NCBI GenBank assembly: GCA_919903585.1
Contig: CAKKST010000217.1
Span: 1-11,168, forward strand
Reading direction: 5' to 3'
Origin: Nitrospiria bacterium
Lineage (GTDB): Bacteria > Nitrospirota > CAKKRA01 > 9FT-COMBO-42-15
Length of the DNA stretch: 11,168 nt
Shown one piece after another: positions 1 to 6,840 of the stretch. A program made the position numbers and the translations under genes. The notes beneath the pieces are model-generated. The model had not been told where the DNA came from. It did no database searches and saw only the letters and a program-made list of their open reading frames with translations. How positions within the stretch are numbered: position 1 is the stretch's first letter; each line of letters starts with the position of its first letter.

Positions 1-2
1 TA

Positions 3-173
3 AGCCTGAATTCAAGATTAAAAGAGGATTTGGGTGTGGATTCCACAGAGCTTGTTGAGGTAATTGCTGCCTTAGAGAAAAAATTTAAGATAAAGATACC
101 GGAAGGTATAATCGGTCTAAGAAGTAGTGTTAAGGATATAGTTGATTTTTTAAACAATGTGAAGGTGAATTGA
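3..173 (+). CDS. Acyl carrier protein, C-terminal part (5' truncated by window)
   Basis: The open frame enters from the left edge and stops with TGA at 171-173. The visible 56 residues contain the carrier-protein signature DLGVDSTELVEV, followed by an acidic helix and the segment KFKIKIPEG, as in acyl carrier proteins. The Ser of DST (codon 42-44) is the expected 4'-phosphopantetheine attachment site. Most carriers have DSL here, so Thr after Ser is a mild variation. The stop is six bases before the next gene, which encodes a cyclase, and a polyketide aromatase follows. This favours a dedicated polyketide carrier over the housekeeping fatty-acid AcpP. The family call is firm; the pathway is inferred from the neighbours. 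Confidence 0.87.
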   Translation, partial: SLNSRLKEDLGVDSTELVEVIAALEKKFKIKIPEGIIGLRSSVKDIVDFLNNVKVN

Positions 174-179
174 AGCTTT

Positions 180-1025
180 ATGAAAAGGAAGAACACTCCA
201 AAACCCAGCATCATTGACCTCAGTCTTCCTATTGAGGAGGATATAGACAACACCTTCCGAACATATATTGAGAGGCTAAATCATTCTGATGGCGCTGATT
301 ATCTCGGCTGGGTGGTTGCAAAATCCAAAGGCAGGCCATTTTTTGAGAGGGTGAAGAATATCATTAAATACTATCTCGGCGTGAGAAGAATAACAAGGGC
401 AAATTTTCCTGATAATATGTTTATCTCCCATGAGACAGTCAGCGCCTCTGTGCACATGGGGACGCATCTTGATGCGCCATATCACTTCGGGCTGCTCTGT
501 GAGGGGAAGGATGCAAAGGATATAGAGGCTGTGCCGCTTGAGTGGTGCTATAGTGATGGTGTGGTACTGGATATGTCTCATAAGAAAGCCGGGGATGCAA
601 TAACAGTTAAAGATATTGAGTCTGCCATCAAAAAAATAAAATATAAGATTAAGCCCTTTGATATTGTCCTTATCAAGACAGGGGCAGACAAGTATAATGG
701 GACTAAGGAGTATATGACAAAATTTCCGGGTATGAGCAAAGAGGCAACAGAGTGGCTTGTCAATAAAGGGGTAAAGATAATTGGTGTAGACTTTCTTGGC
801 TTTGACAGGCCGTATCCATATATGATTGGGGATTATTTTAAGACAAAGGATAATAGTCACCTCTGGCCTTCACATTTGTTTGGGAGGAAAAAGGAATACT
901 GCCACATTGAGAGGCTTGCAAACTTAGATAAGATTCCAAAGCCTTACGGCTTTAAGGTGGCTTGTTTTCCGATAAAAATCAAAAATGTTGGAGCAAGCTG
1001 GGCAAGGGTTGTAGCAATAATATAA
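180..1025 (+). CDS. Cyclase-family (kynurenine formamidase-like fold) metal-dependent hydrolase
   Basis: This 281-residue protein belongs to the putative cyclase family PF04199. The diagnostic motif HxGTHxDxPxH is intact as HMGTHLDAPYH at residues 92-102. By analogy with bacterial kynurenine formamidase, His92, His96 and Asp98 are metal ligands and His102 is catalytic. Further family features are the segments DIVLIKTGADKY and GVKIIGVDFLGFDRP and a basic, Gly-rich C-terminus. It has no signal peptide. Members are found both in tryptophan breakdown and in antibiotic biosynthesis. No kynurenine gene is near, whereas a carrier protein precedes it and an aromatase follows, so a tailoring or ring-closing role in polyketide synthesis is inferred. 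The ribosome site is weak (AAGGTG at 162-167), suggesting coupling to the carrier-protein gene six bases upstream. Confidence 0.85.
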   Translation: MKRKNTPKPSIIDLSLPIEEDIDNTFRTYIERLNHSDGADYLGWVVAKSKGRPFFERVKNIIKYYLGVRRITRANFPDNMFISHETVSASVHMGTHLDAPYHFGLLCEGKDAKDIEAVPLEWCYSDGVVLDMSHKKAGDAITVKDIESAIKKIKYKIKPFDIVLIKTGADKYNGTKEYMTKFPGMSKEATEWLVNKGVKIIGVDFLGFDRPYPYMIGDYFKTKDNSHLWPSHLFGRKKEYCHIERLANLDKIPKPYGFKVACFPIKIKNVGASWARVVAII

Positions 1026-1037
1026 GGAGGTGAAATT

Positions 1038-1472
1038 ATGCCGCATACAAAGAATTCTATTATCATCAATGCAGACATAGACAAGGTTTTTGATGTTACC
1101 AATGATATTGAAAGATGGACTGAGTTGTTTAATGAATATACGGAGGCAAAGATATTAAAGAGGGAAGAAAATAAAATTACCTTTCAACTGACAAATAATG
1201 AAGGAAAAAGCTGGCGTTCAAGCAGGATAGTTGACAAAATAAATTATGTCTGCACTGCTGAAAGGGAGGAGCCTAAGTTTCCATTTAAATATATGCATCT
1301 TAAATGGACATACAAAAAGGTTGACGGTGGGATTGAGATGACATGGGAGCAGGACTTTGAGATGGATGAAAAGGCAAAGTATAATAATGAGCAGGCAGCA
1401 GAGCTTATTAACAAACATTCACAGGAAAATATGAAGGGGATAAAAGAGATAATAGAGACAGAAGAACGATAA
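1038..1472 (+). CDS. SRPBCC-fold polyketide aromatase/cyclase (TcmN/WhiE-VI type)
   Basis: This 144-residue protein has the START/SRPBCC fold. Its N-terminus (MPHTKNSIIINADIDKVFDV, then TNDIERWTELFNEY) closely follows the pattern I recall for aromatase/cyclases of type II polyketide clusters. The middle and end do as well: a WRSSR strand, a central FKYMHLKW strand, the EMTWEQDFEM strand and a long C-terminal helix. These enzymes bind a poly-beta-keto chain on the carrier protein and direct the first aldol ring closure and aromatisation. An ideal ribosome site (GGAGG at 1026-1030) lies seven bases before ATG, and the gap to the cyclase gene is 12 bases, so the two are co-transcribed with the carrier. 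It ends the operon: a strong hairpin follows. The substrate cannot be told from sequence. Confidence 0.83.
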   Translation: MPHTKNSIIINADIDKVFDVTNDIERWTELFNEYTEAKILKREENKITFQLTNNEGKSWRSSRIVDKINYVCTAEREEPKFPFKYMHLKWTYKKVDGGIEMTWEQDFEMDEKAKYNNEQAAELINKHSQENMKGIKEIIETEER

Positions 1473-1483
1473 CCCCTCACCCT

Positions 1484-1516
1484 ATCCCTCTCCCGCAAGG
1501 GGAGAGGGGATTATTT
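1484..1516 (+). terminator. C/G-rich palindrome, possible terminator of the polyketide operon
   Basis: A perfect 9-bp stem (CCCTCTCCC at 1486-1494, GGGAGAGGG at 1500-1508) with a five-base loop begins 13 bases after the aromatase stop and is followed by TTATTTTATT. It could act as an intrinsic terminator. A second pyrimidine-rich copy (CCCCTCACCCTA) just upstream makes it look like a member of the dispersed C/G-rich repeats of many environmental bacteria rather than a plain terminator. Confidence 0.55.
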
Positions 1517-1554
1517 TATTGTCTTTCCTGCAATGAGAGAGGAACTTATAATAA

Positions 1555-1590
1555 TTTCCCCCTCCCTTGATGGGAGGGGGTGGGGGGGGG
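1555..1590. repeat. Second, different C/G-rich palindrome plus G tract
   Basis: A perfect 9-bp inverted repeat (CCCCCTCCC at 1558-1566, GGGAGGGGG at 1572-1580) encloses the loop TTGAT and is followed by T and nine consecutive G. Its sequence differs from the palindrome 60 bases upstream, so two repeat families or two diverged copies lie side by side. The uninterrupted G run could also form a G-rich structure just before the ribosome site of the next gene. Confidence 0.6.
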
Positions 1591-1609
1591 AGGGCGAACG
1601 GAGGATACT

Positions 1610-2335
1610 ATGAAGATACTCGGTTTTTGCGGCACGCAAAAAAGGGGTAATACAAAATCAGCAAGCGAGTGGTTTTTGAAAATGGCGCTTGAGGCAGCAG
1701 GCGAGATGGGCGTAGAGACAGAGATTGTCAGGCTGATTAACTATAAAATAGAGCCCTGTACAGCATGCAATAAATGTCTCTGCGGCATGAAGTGCCCGCT
1801 CCTTGAAAATCCAAAGGATGGCGCTAAAGAGATATTTGACAAGATGTGCGGGGCAGACGGCTTTATCTTTTCATCGCCTGTTTATGCCTATCAGCAGCCT
1901 GCAGTGGTGATGAATTTTCTTCACCGCACAAGGCCTCTGCATGAGCAGGAGAGGTCAGAGATATGGGGCACAACAGTCACGGCCTATCATACCAATCCAT
2001 TCAGGGGAAAGCCTGTTGGCAATCTTTCTGTTGGCGCTGCACTCGGCATGGAAGGCGCGCTCTATTATCTCTTTCACTATCTAAAGGCAATGGGCGCTAC
2101 ATCTGTTGCCTGTGCAGGCATTGCACTCCTTGATGCAGAGATGAAGAATATCTGCATGGTAAATGGCAAGTTTGCAATTGACCATCCCGGTTTTAAGAGC
2201 CTCCTTGACAGGCCAATGCCGGGTTATGAGGAGAATCAGGCTGCAATAGAGATGGCGAGGGCTGTTGGGAAGGCAGTGGTAAATGCTGCTAAATCCGAGG
2301 TTTTCCAGACCATAAGTGAGGTGTTAAAGTATTAG
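1610..2335 (+). CDS. Flavodoxin-fold iron-sulfur flavoprotein / NADPH-dependent FMN reductase family
   Basis: From ATG 1610 the product is 241 residues. The N-terminus MKILGFCGTQKRGNTK is the FMN phosphate-binding loop of the flavodoxin-like reductases (PF03358). Residues 50-62 carry a compact cysteine cluster, C-x2-C-x2-C-x5-C (Cys50, 53, 56, 62, with an extra Cys58). This is the arrangement of the [4Fe-4S] ligand in archaeal iron-sulfur flavoproteins. ADGFIFSSPVYAYQQPAVV is the usual second flavin-binding segment. It is probably a cytoplasmic electron-transfer reductase; its partner is unknown. The start at 1610 is chosen because GGAGG at 1600-1604 sits five bases before it. An upstream in-frame GTG at 1580 would begin inside the palindrome and add a Gly-rich artefact. 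It may be a polyketide tailoring reductase, but the hairpins in between argue for separate transcription. Confidence 0.85.
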   Translation: MKILGFCGTQKRGNTKSASEWFLKMALEAAGEMGVETEIVRLINYKIEPCTACNKCLCGMKCPLLENPKDGAKEIFDKMCGADGFIFSSPVYAYQQPAVVMNFLHRTRPLHEQERSEIWGTTVTAYHTNPFRGKPVGNLSVGAALGMEGALYYLFHYLKAMGATSVACAGIALLDAEMKNICMVNGKFAIDHPGFKSLLDRPMPGYEENQAAIEMARAVGKAVVNAAKSEVFQTISEVLKY

Positions 2336-2397
2336 AATCTTAGGCTTGTCTTAATACGGTTTTTGTGGTATCTTTATAAAAAAGAGGATTGAGTCTC

Positions 2398-2425
2398 TTG
2401 TTAAAAAGTGTATTGTTTATATAGA
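2398..2425 (+). promoter_or_regulatory. Candidate sigma70-type promoter of the signalling operon
   Basis: TTGTTA at 2398-2403 and TATAGA at 2420-2425 are 16 bases apart in the 143-base gap before the substrate-binding protein gene. They are moderate matches to -35 and -10. A weak imperfect hairpin (AAGAG near 2382, CTCTT near 2396) overlaps the -35. No better pair was seen in this gap. Confidence 0.35.
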
Positions 2426-2478
2426 TTTGTGATATAGGGCGCTAAATATTCTGGTATCTCAGGGGGTGGGGAAATTTT

Positions 2479-3483
2479 ATGTATAGCGTTTTAAAAAGGA
2501 TACCTCTTGTCATAGTTTACCTTCTCATATTAACAACCCTTGGCTATCCAACAGAAGAATTAGAGAGTGCAAAAAAGAAACAGGTTAAAGTCGGTATAAT
2601 ATACATGGGCGGGAAATCCTTTACCCAGACTGTGGAGGGATTTAAGGCAGGGATGAAGGATCTCGGCTATGTGGATGGAAAGAATATCCTATATGAAACA
2701 ATTAATACAAGCGGCTCAAAGGAGAAAATCGCCAATGCAGTGAAAGAGGTAATTGAAAAGAAGGTAAATGTTATCTACGCCATCACTACACCTGTAACAA
2801 AAGAGGTGCAGCGGCTTACAGAGGATAAGCTGATCCCTGTTGTTTTTTCCGTAGTAGCCGACCCTGTTGGCTCCAAGTTTGTAAAAAGTATAAAAGAGCC
2901 GGGGGGAAATATGACAGGCGTAACCAATCTGGCTATTGAGCTTACTGAGAAAAGGCTTGAGATGCTAAAAAGGATAGTCCCCGGCCTGAAAAAGGTGATG
3001 TGGATTTATGACCCGAATGTTGATGTTTCTGTGAAGGCTGCGGAACATGCAAGGAATGTATGTAAGGATATGGGGATCAGCTATGTGGAAAAGAGGGCAG
3101 GCACACAGGACGAATTAACAAAGGTAATCTCAGGTATAAAGAGGTCAGAGGCTGACGGCATTCTTCACATTGTTAATGCACTCTTAGTTGCGAATAATAA
3201 ACTCCTTATAAAAAAGGCATTGGATGAGAAGATACCTTATATTGCAACAGATGCCGAGATTGTAGAAGAGGGTGCGCTTGCCAACTACGGACCGAATTTT
3301 TATGCGATTGGCAGGCAGTCTGCAAGGCTTGTGCATAAGGTTCTGATGGGCGCTAAACCGGGAACCATCCCTGTGGAGGTTCCAGATAAATATGATTTTA
3401 TTATAAACCTAAAGACTGCAAAATCAATAGGTATCAAGATCCCTGACAATGCACTGATGATGGCAACCAAGGTTATTAAATGA
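2479..3483 (+). CDS. ABC-type substrate-binding protein (PF04392 / TrpX-like), exported
   Basis: The protein has 334 residues. Residues 1-22 form a signal peptide or N-terminal anchor (Lys-Arg, then a long hydrophobic run); no clear AxA cleavage site or lipobox Cys is visible. The rest matches the periplasmic ABC_sub_bind family. Typical segments are VKVGIIYMGG at the start of lobe one, GFKAGMKDLGYVDGKN, VVFSVVADPVGSKFV, PGGNMTGVTNL, and GALANYGPNFYAIGRQSARL followed by a conserved C-terminal strand. Usual family length is about 320-340, so it looks complete. No permease or ATPase gene accompanies it. Instead its stop overlaps the start of a sensory HD-GYP gene by ATGA (3480-3483), so it probably presents a ligand to that receptor rather than feeding a transporter. 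The ligand is unknown; amino acids or other small molecules are typical of the family. Confidence 0.87.
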   Translation: MYSVLKRIPLVIVYLLILTTLGYPTEELESAKKKQVKVGIIYMGGKSFTQTVEGFKAGMKDLGYVDGKNILYETINTSGSKEKIANAVKEVIEKKVNVIYAITTPVTKEVQRLTEDKLIPVVFSVVADPVGSKFVKSIKEPGGNMTGVTNLAIELTEKRLEMLKRIVPGLKKVMWIYDPNVDVSVKAAEHARNVCKDMGISYVEKRAGTQDELTKVISGIKRSEADGILHIVNALLVANNKLLIKKALDEKIPYIATDAEIVEEGALANYGPNFYAIGRQSARLVHKVLMGAKPGTIPVEVPDKYDFIINLKTAKSIGIKIPDNALMMATKVIK

Positions 3484-5168
3484 AGCGCTTTAATCCTAAA
3501 AGCATAACAAACAAGATCATAGCCTTTGGCCTTTCTATAGCGCTGATCACCTTTATCTTTGCCCTTCTTATCTTTTCATCCTCAGTAGAGCAGCTCAGGA
3601 CAACCATACATGAGCATAACCAGCGCATTGCCGTCCATGCAGCAGAATCGCTGGACCTTTTTTTAAAGACCATAGAAGAAAACCTTTATACTGCGGCAGC
3701 AAGCTATGAGGCATCCTCAATCCTTGAGAAAAAAGGCGGCGACCTCTTCCCCTATCTTTTAAAACTCCCGTCATATATAAAGGAAATTACTGTGCTTGAT
3801 GCAGGGGGGAGGGAGATTGCAAAGGCATCCAGAGAGAGGGTTATCAGCAAGACCTCTTTGAAGAGAAAAGGGACGCTCCCGCTGAAGGTATTAGTAAAAG
3901 AGAAACTGTATTTTGGTGGTTTACACAATACAGCCTTTGGGGAGCCGCTGATTACTGTTTCAATGCCTATAAAGAGCGGCAGGAGGATAAAGGGCTGGCT
4001 TTCTGAGGAGTTGAGCCTGAGGGGGCTATGGCACAATATTACAGGCATAGATATTGGTGAGAAGGGATATATCTTTGTTGTGGATGAGAATGGCAGTGTA
4101 CTGGCGCATCCTGACTGGAGTGTTGTGATTAAAGGGGCAAATCTGAAAAATAATCATCAGGTTGTTCGTTTTATTAATAAGTGGGAAGGCAATAATATTT
4201 CGCCATATAAGAATGAAAACGGCATTGAGGTCATAGGCACCTATGCAGTAAGCAAGATAACAGGATGGGGAATAATTGCAGAACAGCCTGCCTCCGAGGC
4301 CTATGCGCACCTTTATAATTTCAAGACAAGGCTTTTGATCCTGATTGCCCTTTCCCTCTCCTTTGCTATATTTTTAAGTATCTATCTCGGCTGGAGGCTC
4401 ACATCTCCCTTAAAGCTGCTGAAAAAAGAGGCAGAGGATTTTGGAAAGGGCTATCTAAACAAGAAGATAATAATAAACAGGAATGATGAGATTGGCGATC
4501 TGACAAATACATTCAATAACATGGCTGATTCCCTTCTTGAAAAAACAAGCCAGCTTCAGCTTGCAAACAAAAATCTACAGGAGATGTTTGGCTGCACAAT
4601 CAAATCCCTTGCCACTGCCCTTGACGGTAAGTCGCCATGGACAGCAGGGCATTCAGAGAGGGTAATGAACTATGCTGTTGCTATCGCCAGCCAGTTGAAC
4701 GATTCTAATGAGTTAATAGAGACTGTAAAGACCTGCGCCATGCTGCATGATATCGGAAAGATATGCGTTCCTGATGCCATCCTCGAAAAGCCGGGTCTTT
4801 TTAATAGTGATGAGGTAAGGATAATGAGGGAGCACCCGTCATACGGCGCAAGGATACTCAGTTCAATAAAGCAGTTTGAAGGCATTATCCCGGTTATAAG
4901 GCATCATCATGAATTTTATAATGGATACGGCTACCCTTACGGCCTTTCAAAGGATGAAATCCCTATCATTGCACGGATACTTGCTGTTGCAGATGCCTAT
5001 GATGCCATGACAACGGACAGGCATTACAGAAGGGCCATGAGCATAGAGGAGGCGATTGAAGAATTAAAGAGAAACGCAGGAAAGCAGTTTGACCCCGAAA
5101 TAGTGGAGGCATTTTTACAGACAAATTTAAGCGAAAGAGAAAAAAATGGGGTAACTTTACATGGCTGA
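3480..5168 (+). CDS. Membrane sensor cyclic-di-GMP phosphodiesterase: dCache - HAMP - HD-GYP
   Basis: The protein has 562 residues. TM1 is about 12-33; a periplasmic dCache-type domain spans about 38-280 (GEKGYIFVVDENGSVLAHP at 193-211); TM2 is about 284-304; HAMP about 305-357; a coiled linker leads to an HD-GYP domain at about 370-550. Metal and catalytic residues are present: His391 (HSERV), His423-Asp424 with Lys427 (LHDIGK), His452 (EHP), the His475-477 cluster, GYP at 484-486, and Asp505. It is therefore predicted to be an active cyclic-di-GMP hydrolase. Translation is coupled to the substrate-binding protein by a 4-base overlap and to the kinase by an 8-base overlap (5161-5168). The likely signal is a periplasmic ligand, direct or delivered by the binding protein. 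There is no receiver domain. Domain calls are firm; the partnership is inferred. Confidence 0.92.
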   Translation: MKRFNPKSITNKIIAFGLSIALITFIFALLIFSSSVEQLRTTIHEHNQRIAVHAAESLDLFLKTIEENLYTAAASYEASSILEKKGGDLFPYLLKLPSYIKEITVLDAGGREIAKASRERVISKTSLKRKGTLPLKVLVKEKLYFGGLHNTAFGEPLITVSMPIKSGRRIKGWLSEELSLRGLWHNITGIDIGEKGYIFVVDENGSVLAHPDWSVVIKGANLKNNHQVVRFINKWEGNNISPYKNENGIEVIGTYAVSKITGWGIIAEQPASEAYAHLYNFKTRLLILIALSLSFAIFLSIYLGWRLTSPLKLLKKEAEDFGKGYLNKKIIINRNDEIGDLTNTFNNMADSLLEKTSQLQLANKNLQEMFGCTIKSLATALDGKSPWTAGHSERVMNYAVAIASQLNDSNELIETVKTCAMLHDIGKICVPDAILEKPGLFNSDEVRIMREHPSYGARILSSIKQFEGIIPVIRHHHEFYNGYGYPYGLSKDEIPIIARILAVADAYDAMTTDRHYRRAMSIEEAIEELKRNAGKQFDPEIVEAFLQTNLSEREKNGVTLHG

Positions 5169-6828
5169 AAAGATCGGAAGATATGAGATTATAAAAACCA
5201 TTGGTCAGGGTGCAATGGGCCTTGTATACAAGGCAAAGGATCCAATGATTGACCGCATCGTGGCCATAAAGACAATAAGGCAGGACAGCAATCTCTTTGC
5301 AAGGGATGCAGAAGAGGTAAAGGGCCGCTTCAGGCGGGAGGCGCAGGTTGCAGGGAAACTCTCGCATCCCGGTATTGTTACAATATATGATGTTGGTGAA
5401 GAGGGCGGCCTCTTTTATATTGTGATGGAATATGTAGAGGGAGAGACGTTGGATAGGATAATTGACGCAAAGCGCCTTCCTGATCTGGACAAATCCATAG
5501 ACCTGATGCTACAGGTGTGCGATGCCATCGGCTATGCCCACAAGAACGGAATTATCCACAGGGACATCAAGCCGGCAAATGTCATGATCGTGGATAAGAA
5601 ACTTGTAAAGGTGATGGACTTTGGCATTGCGAGGATTGCGTCATCTGATATGACGCAGACAGGCAAGGTGATAGGCACGCCAAATTATATGTCGCCTGAA
5701 CAGGTGATGGGTGTAAAGGTTGACCACAGGACAGATATTTTCTCACTCGGGGTAGCGCTATACGAACTCCTTACAGGCGAGAAGGCATTTCCGGGCGAGA
5801 GCATTACAACAGTGATATACAGGATACTCCATGAAGACCCGATTTCTCCAAGAAAGCTGAAGCTGCAGCTACCTTCATCACTGGATTATATTGTGAACAA
5901 GGCCATATCAAAGGATATTGAAAAGAGATACCAGAATGTAGAGGAATTTACAAAAGACCTGAAGAATTACAGAAATCCTGCCAGCCTGCCGGCAGGCATG
6001 GATAGCGCTGCGCAGAAGGCCTCTAAAAAAGCAGAGCCGGAGGCTGAAGATACATTGAGCATGAGTGGCGCTAATCCCCCCTCGCCTCCATCAACCCCCC
6101 TCTATCCCCCCTTACTAAGGGGGGAATTAAAGGGGGGTAAGAAGGGATTAGAATCAGAACTGTCCGCAAAGAAAAAACCTTCTTCTCCCAATATGGGTTA
6201 TCTCTTGATTGGGCTTCTTATTTTGATTGTTGTTGTTGGGGGCGGTCTTGTATTTTTTAAGAAGGGACAGCGCTCTGCCAGGGAGGAGAAAAAGGTTGAG
6301 TCTCCACTGCCAGAGGCAAAGGCACCGGAGAAGACACAGGTTGCTGAACCTGTTAAAGCAGTTGAGGCTGCTAAAACACCCGAGCCTGTTAGTGAGAGAT
6401 ACGGGGCAATCAATATAAATGCAAGGCCGAGGTCAGAGATATTTTTAAATGGAAAGTCATACGGCCAAACACCAAATACAATATCAAACCTAACAGTTGG
6501 CGAGCATGAGATTATTCTTAAAAATAATGACTTCCCTCCATGGAAAGAGACAGTGAAGGTGGAGGAGAATGAGTTAACAAAGATATCTCATAATTTTGTT
6601 CCAAAGAAAGAGAAGGGGTTTGGCTCATTGATGATAAATTCAAAGCCATGGGGGGTAGTATATCTTAATGGCAGAGAGATTGGGGCCACGCCTATCACCA
6701 TACCAAAGGTGCCTGAGGGAAGGCATAAGATTAAGGTGGTAAGGGAAGGCTTTAAGGAATTAGAGATGGATATCAGGGTGGAGCCCAAAAAGAAGAATAC
6801 GCTGAGCCTGAAGCTGGAAAAGAAATAG
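5161..6828 (+). CDS. Transmembrane Ser/Thr protein kinase (PknB-like) with two extracytoplasmic PEGA domains
   Basis: The protein has 555 residues. The cytoplasmic kinase domain is about 8-268: Gly loop GQGAMG at 15-20, Lys37 (VAIK), alpha-C Glu60, HRDIKPAN at 133-140, DFG at 153-155, SPE at 178-180. All catalytic residues are present and it is an RD kinase, so it is predicted to be active. A low-complexity linker (about 271-345) contains two translated palindromic repeats. One TM helix (about 346-366) is followed by a charged Pro/Ala/Lys stretch and two PEGA domains, about 415-480 and 486-553, each with a xIxLNGxxxGxTP-like core. PEGA domains are presumed to contact the cell surface. Its start lies inside the phosphodiesterase gene. 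Substrates are unknown; the phosphodiesterase and the exported propeller protein are obvious candidates as partners. Confidence 0.93.
   Translation: MAEKIGRYEIIKTIGQGAMGLVYKAKDPMIDRIVAIKTIRQDSNLFARDAEEVKGRFRREAQVAGKLSHPGIVTIYDVGEEGGLFYIVMEYVEGETLDRIIDAKRLPDLDKSIDLMLQVCDAIGYAHKNGIIHRDIKPANVMIVDKKLVKVMDFGIARIASSDMTQTGKVIGTPNYMSPEQVMGVKVDHRTDIFSLGVALYELLTGEKAFPGESITTVIYRILHEDPISPRKLKLQLPSSLDYIVNKAISKDIEKRYQNVEEFTKDLKNYRNPASLPAGMDSAAQKASKKAEPEAEDTLSMSGANPPSPPSTPLYPPLLRGELKGGKKGLESELSAKKKPSSPNMGYLLIGLLILIVVVGGGLVFFKKGQRSAREEKKVESPLPEAKAPEKTQVAEPVKAVEAAKTPEPVSERYGAININARPRSEIFLNGKSYGQTPNTISNLTVGEHEIILKNNDFPPWKETVKVEENELTKISHNFVPKKEKGFGSLMINSKPWGVVYLNGREIGATPITIPKVPEGRHKIKVVREGFKELEMDIRVEPKKKNTLSLKLEKK
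5974..6000. repeat. In-frame palindromic repeat in the kinase linker (14-bp perfect palindrome)
   Basis: GCCTGCCGGCAGGC at 5984-5997 is a perfect 14-bp palindrome. It is translated as part of NPASLPAGM (residues 272-280), just after the last kinase helix. A diverged relative of the same type lies at 10411-10428 in a noncoding leader. Confidence 0.6.
6073..6153. repeat. In-frame nested C6/G6 palindrome in the kinase linker
   Basis: Two nested inverted repeats are visible: an outer 8-bp pair (ACCCCCCT at 6094-6101, AGGGGGGT at 6131-6138) and an inner 10-bp pair (6105-6114 with 6116-6125, TCCCCCCTTA and its complement). The stretch is read in frame as residues 305-331, including PLYPPLLRGELKGGKK. 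The peptide is unlike anything else in the kinase and resembles a translated intergenic repeat. Confidence 0.75.
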
Positions 6829-6840
6829 GGAGGAATGAAA

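Noticed and set aside
276..860. Long open frame on the minus strand opposite the cyclase gene.
   Set aside because: It lies entirely within a well-supported gene, has unusual composition (many Cys, His, Ile) and no recognisable domain.
1484..1590. CRISPR-like array formed by the C/G-rich repeats.
   Set aside because: There are only two unlike palindromes, with no regular repeat-spacer pattern and no cas genes.
1580..1609. In-frame GTG start extending the flavoprotein by ten residues (MGGGGRTEDT).
   Set aside because: It starts inside the palindrome/G run, has no separate ribosome site, and the ATG at 1610 has GGAGG five bases upstream and begins exactly at the flavodoxin fold.
2382..2400. 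Hairpin AAGAG...CTCTT as a terminator for the flavoprotein gene.
   Set aside because: The stem is only five base pairs with an eight-base loop, GC-poor, and followed by a mixed rather than T-rich tract.
4966..5367. Minus-strand open frame across the phosphodiesterase/kinase junction.
   Set aside because: It overlaps the conserved HD-GYP end and kinase start in antisense and shows no domain or ribosome site.
6835..6840. ATG 6835 as the start of the propeller protein.
   Set aside because: The ribosome site would be one base away. ATG 6841 in the same frame has ideal spacing and gives a normal signal peptide.
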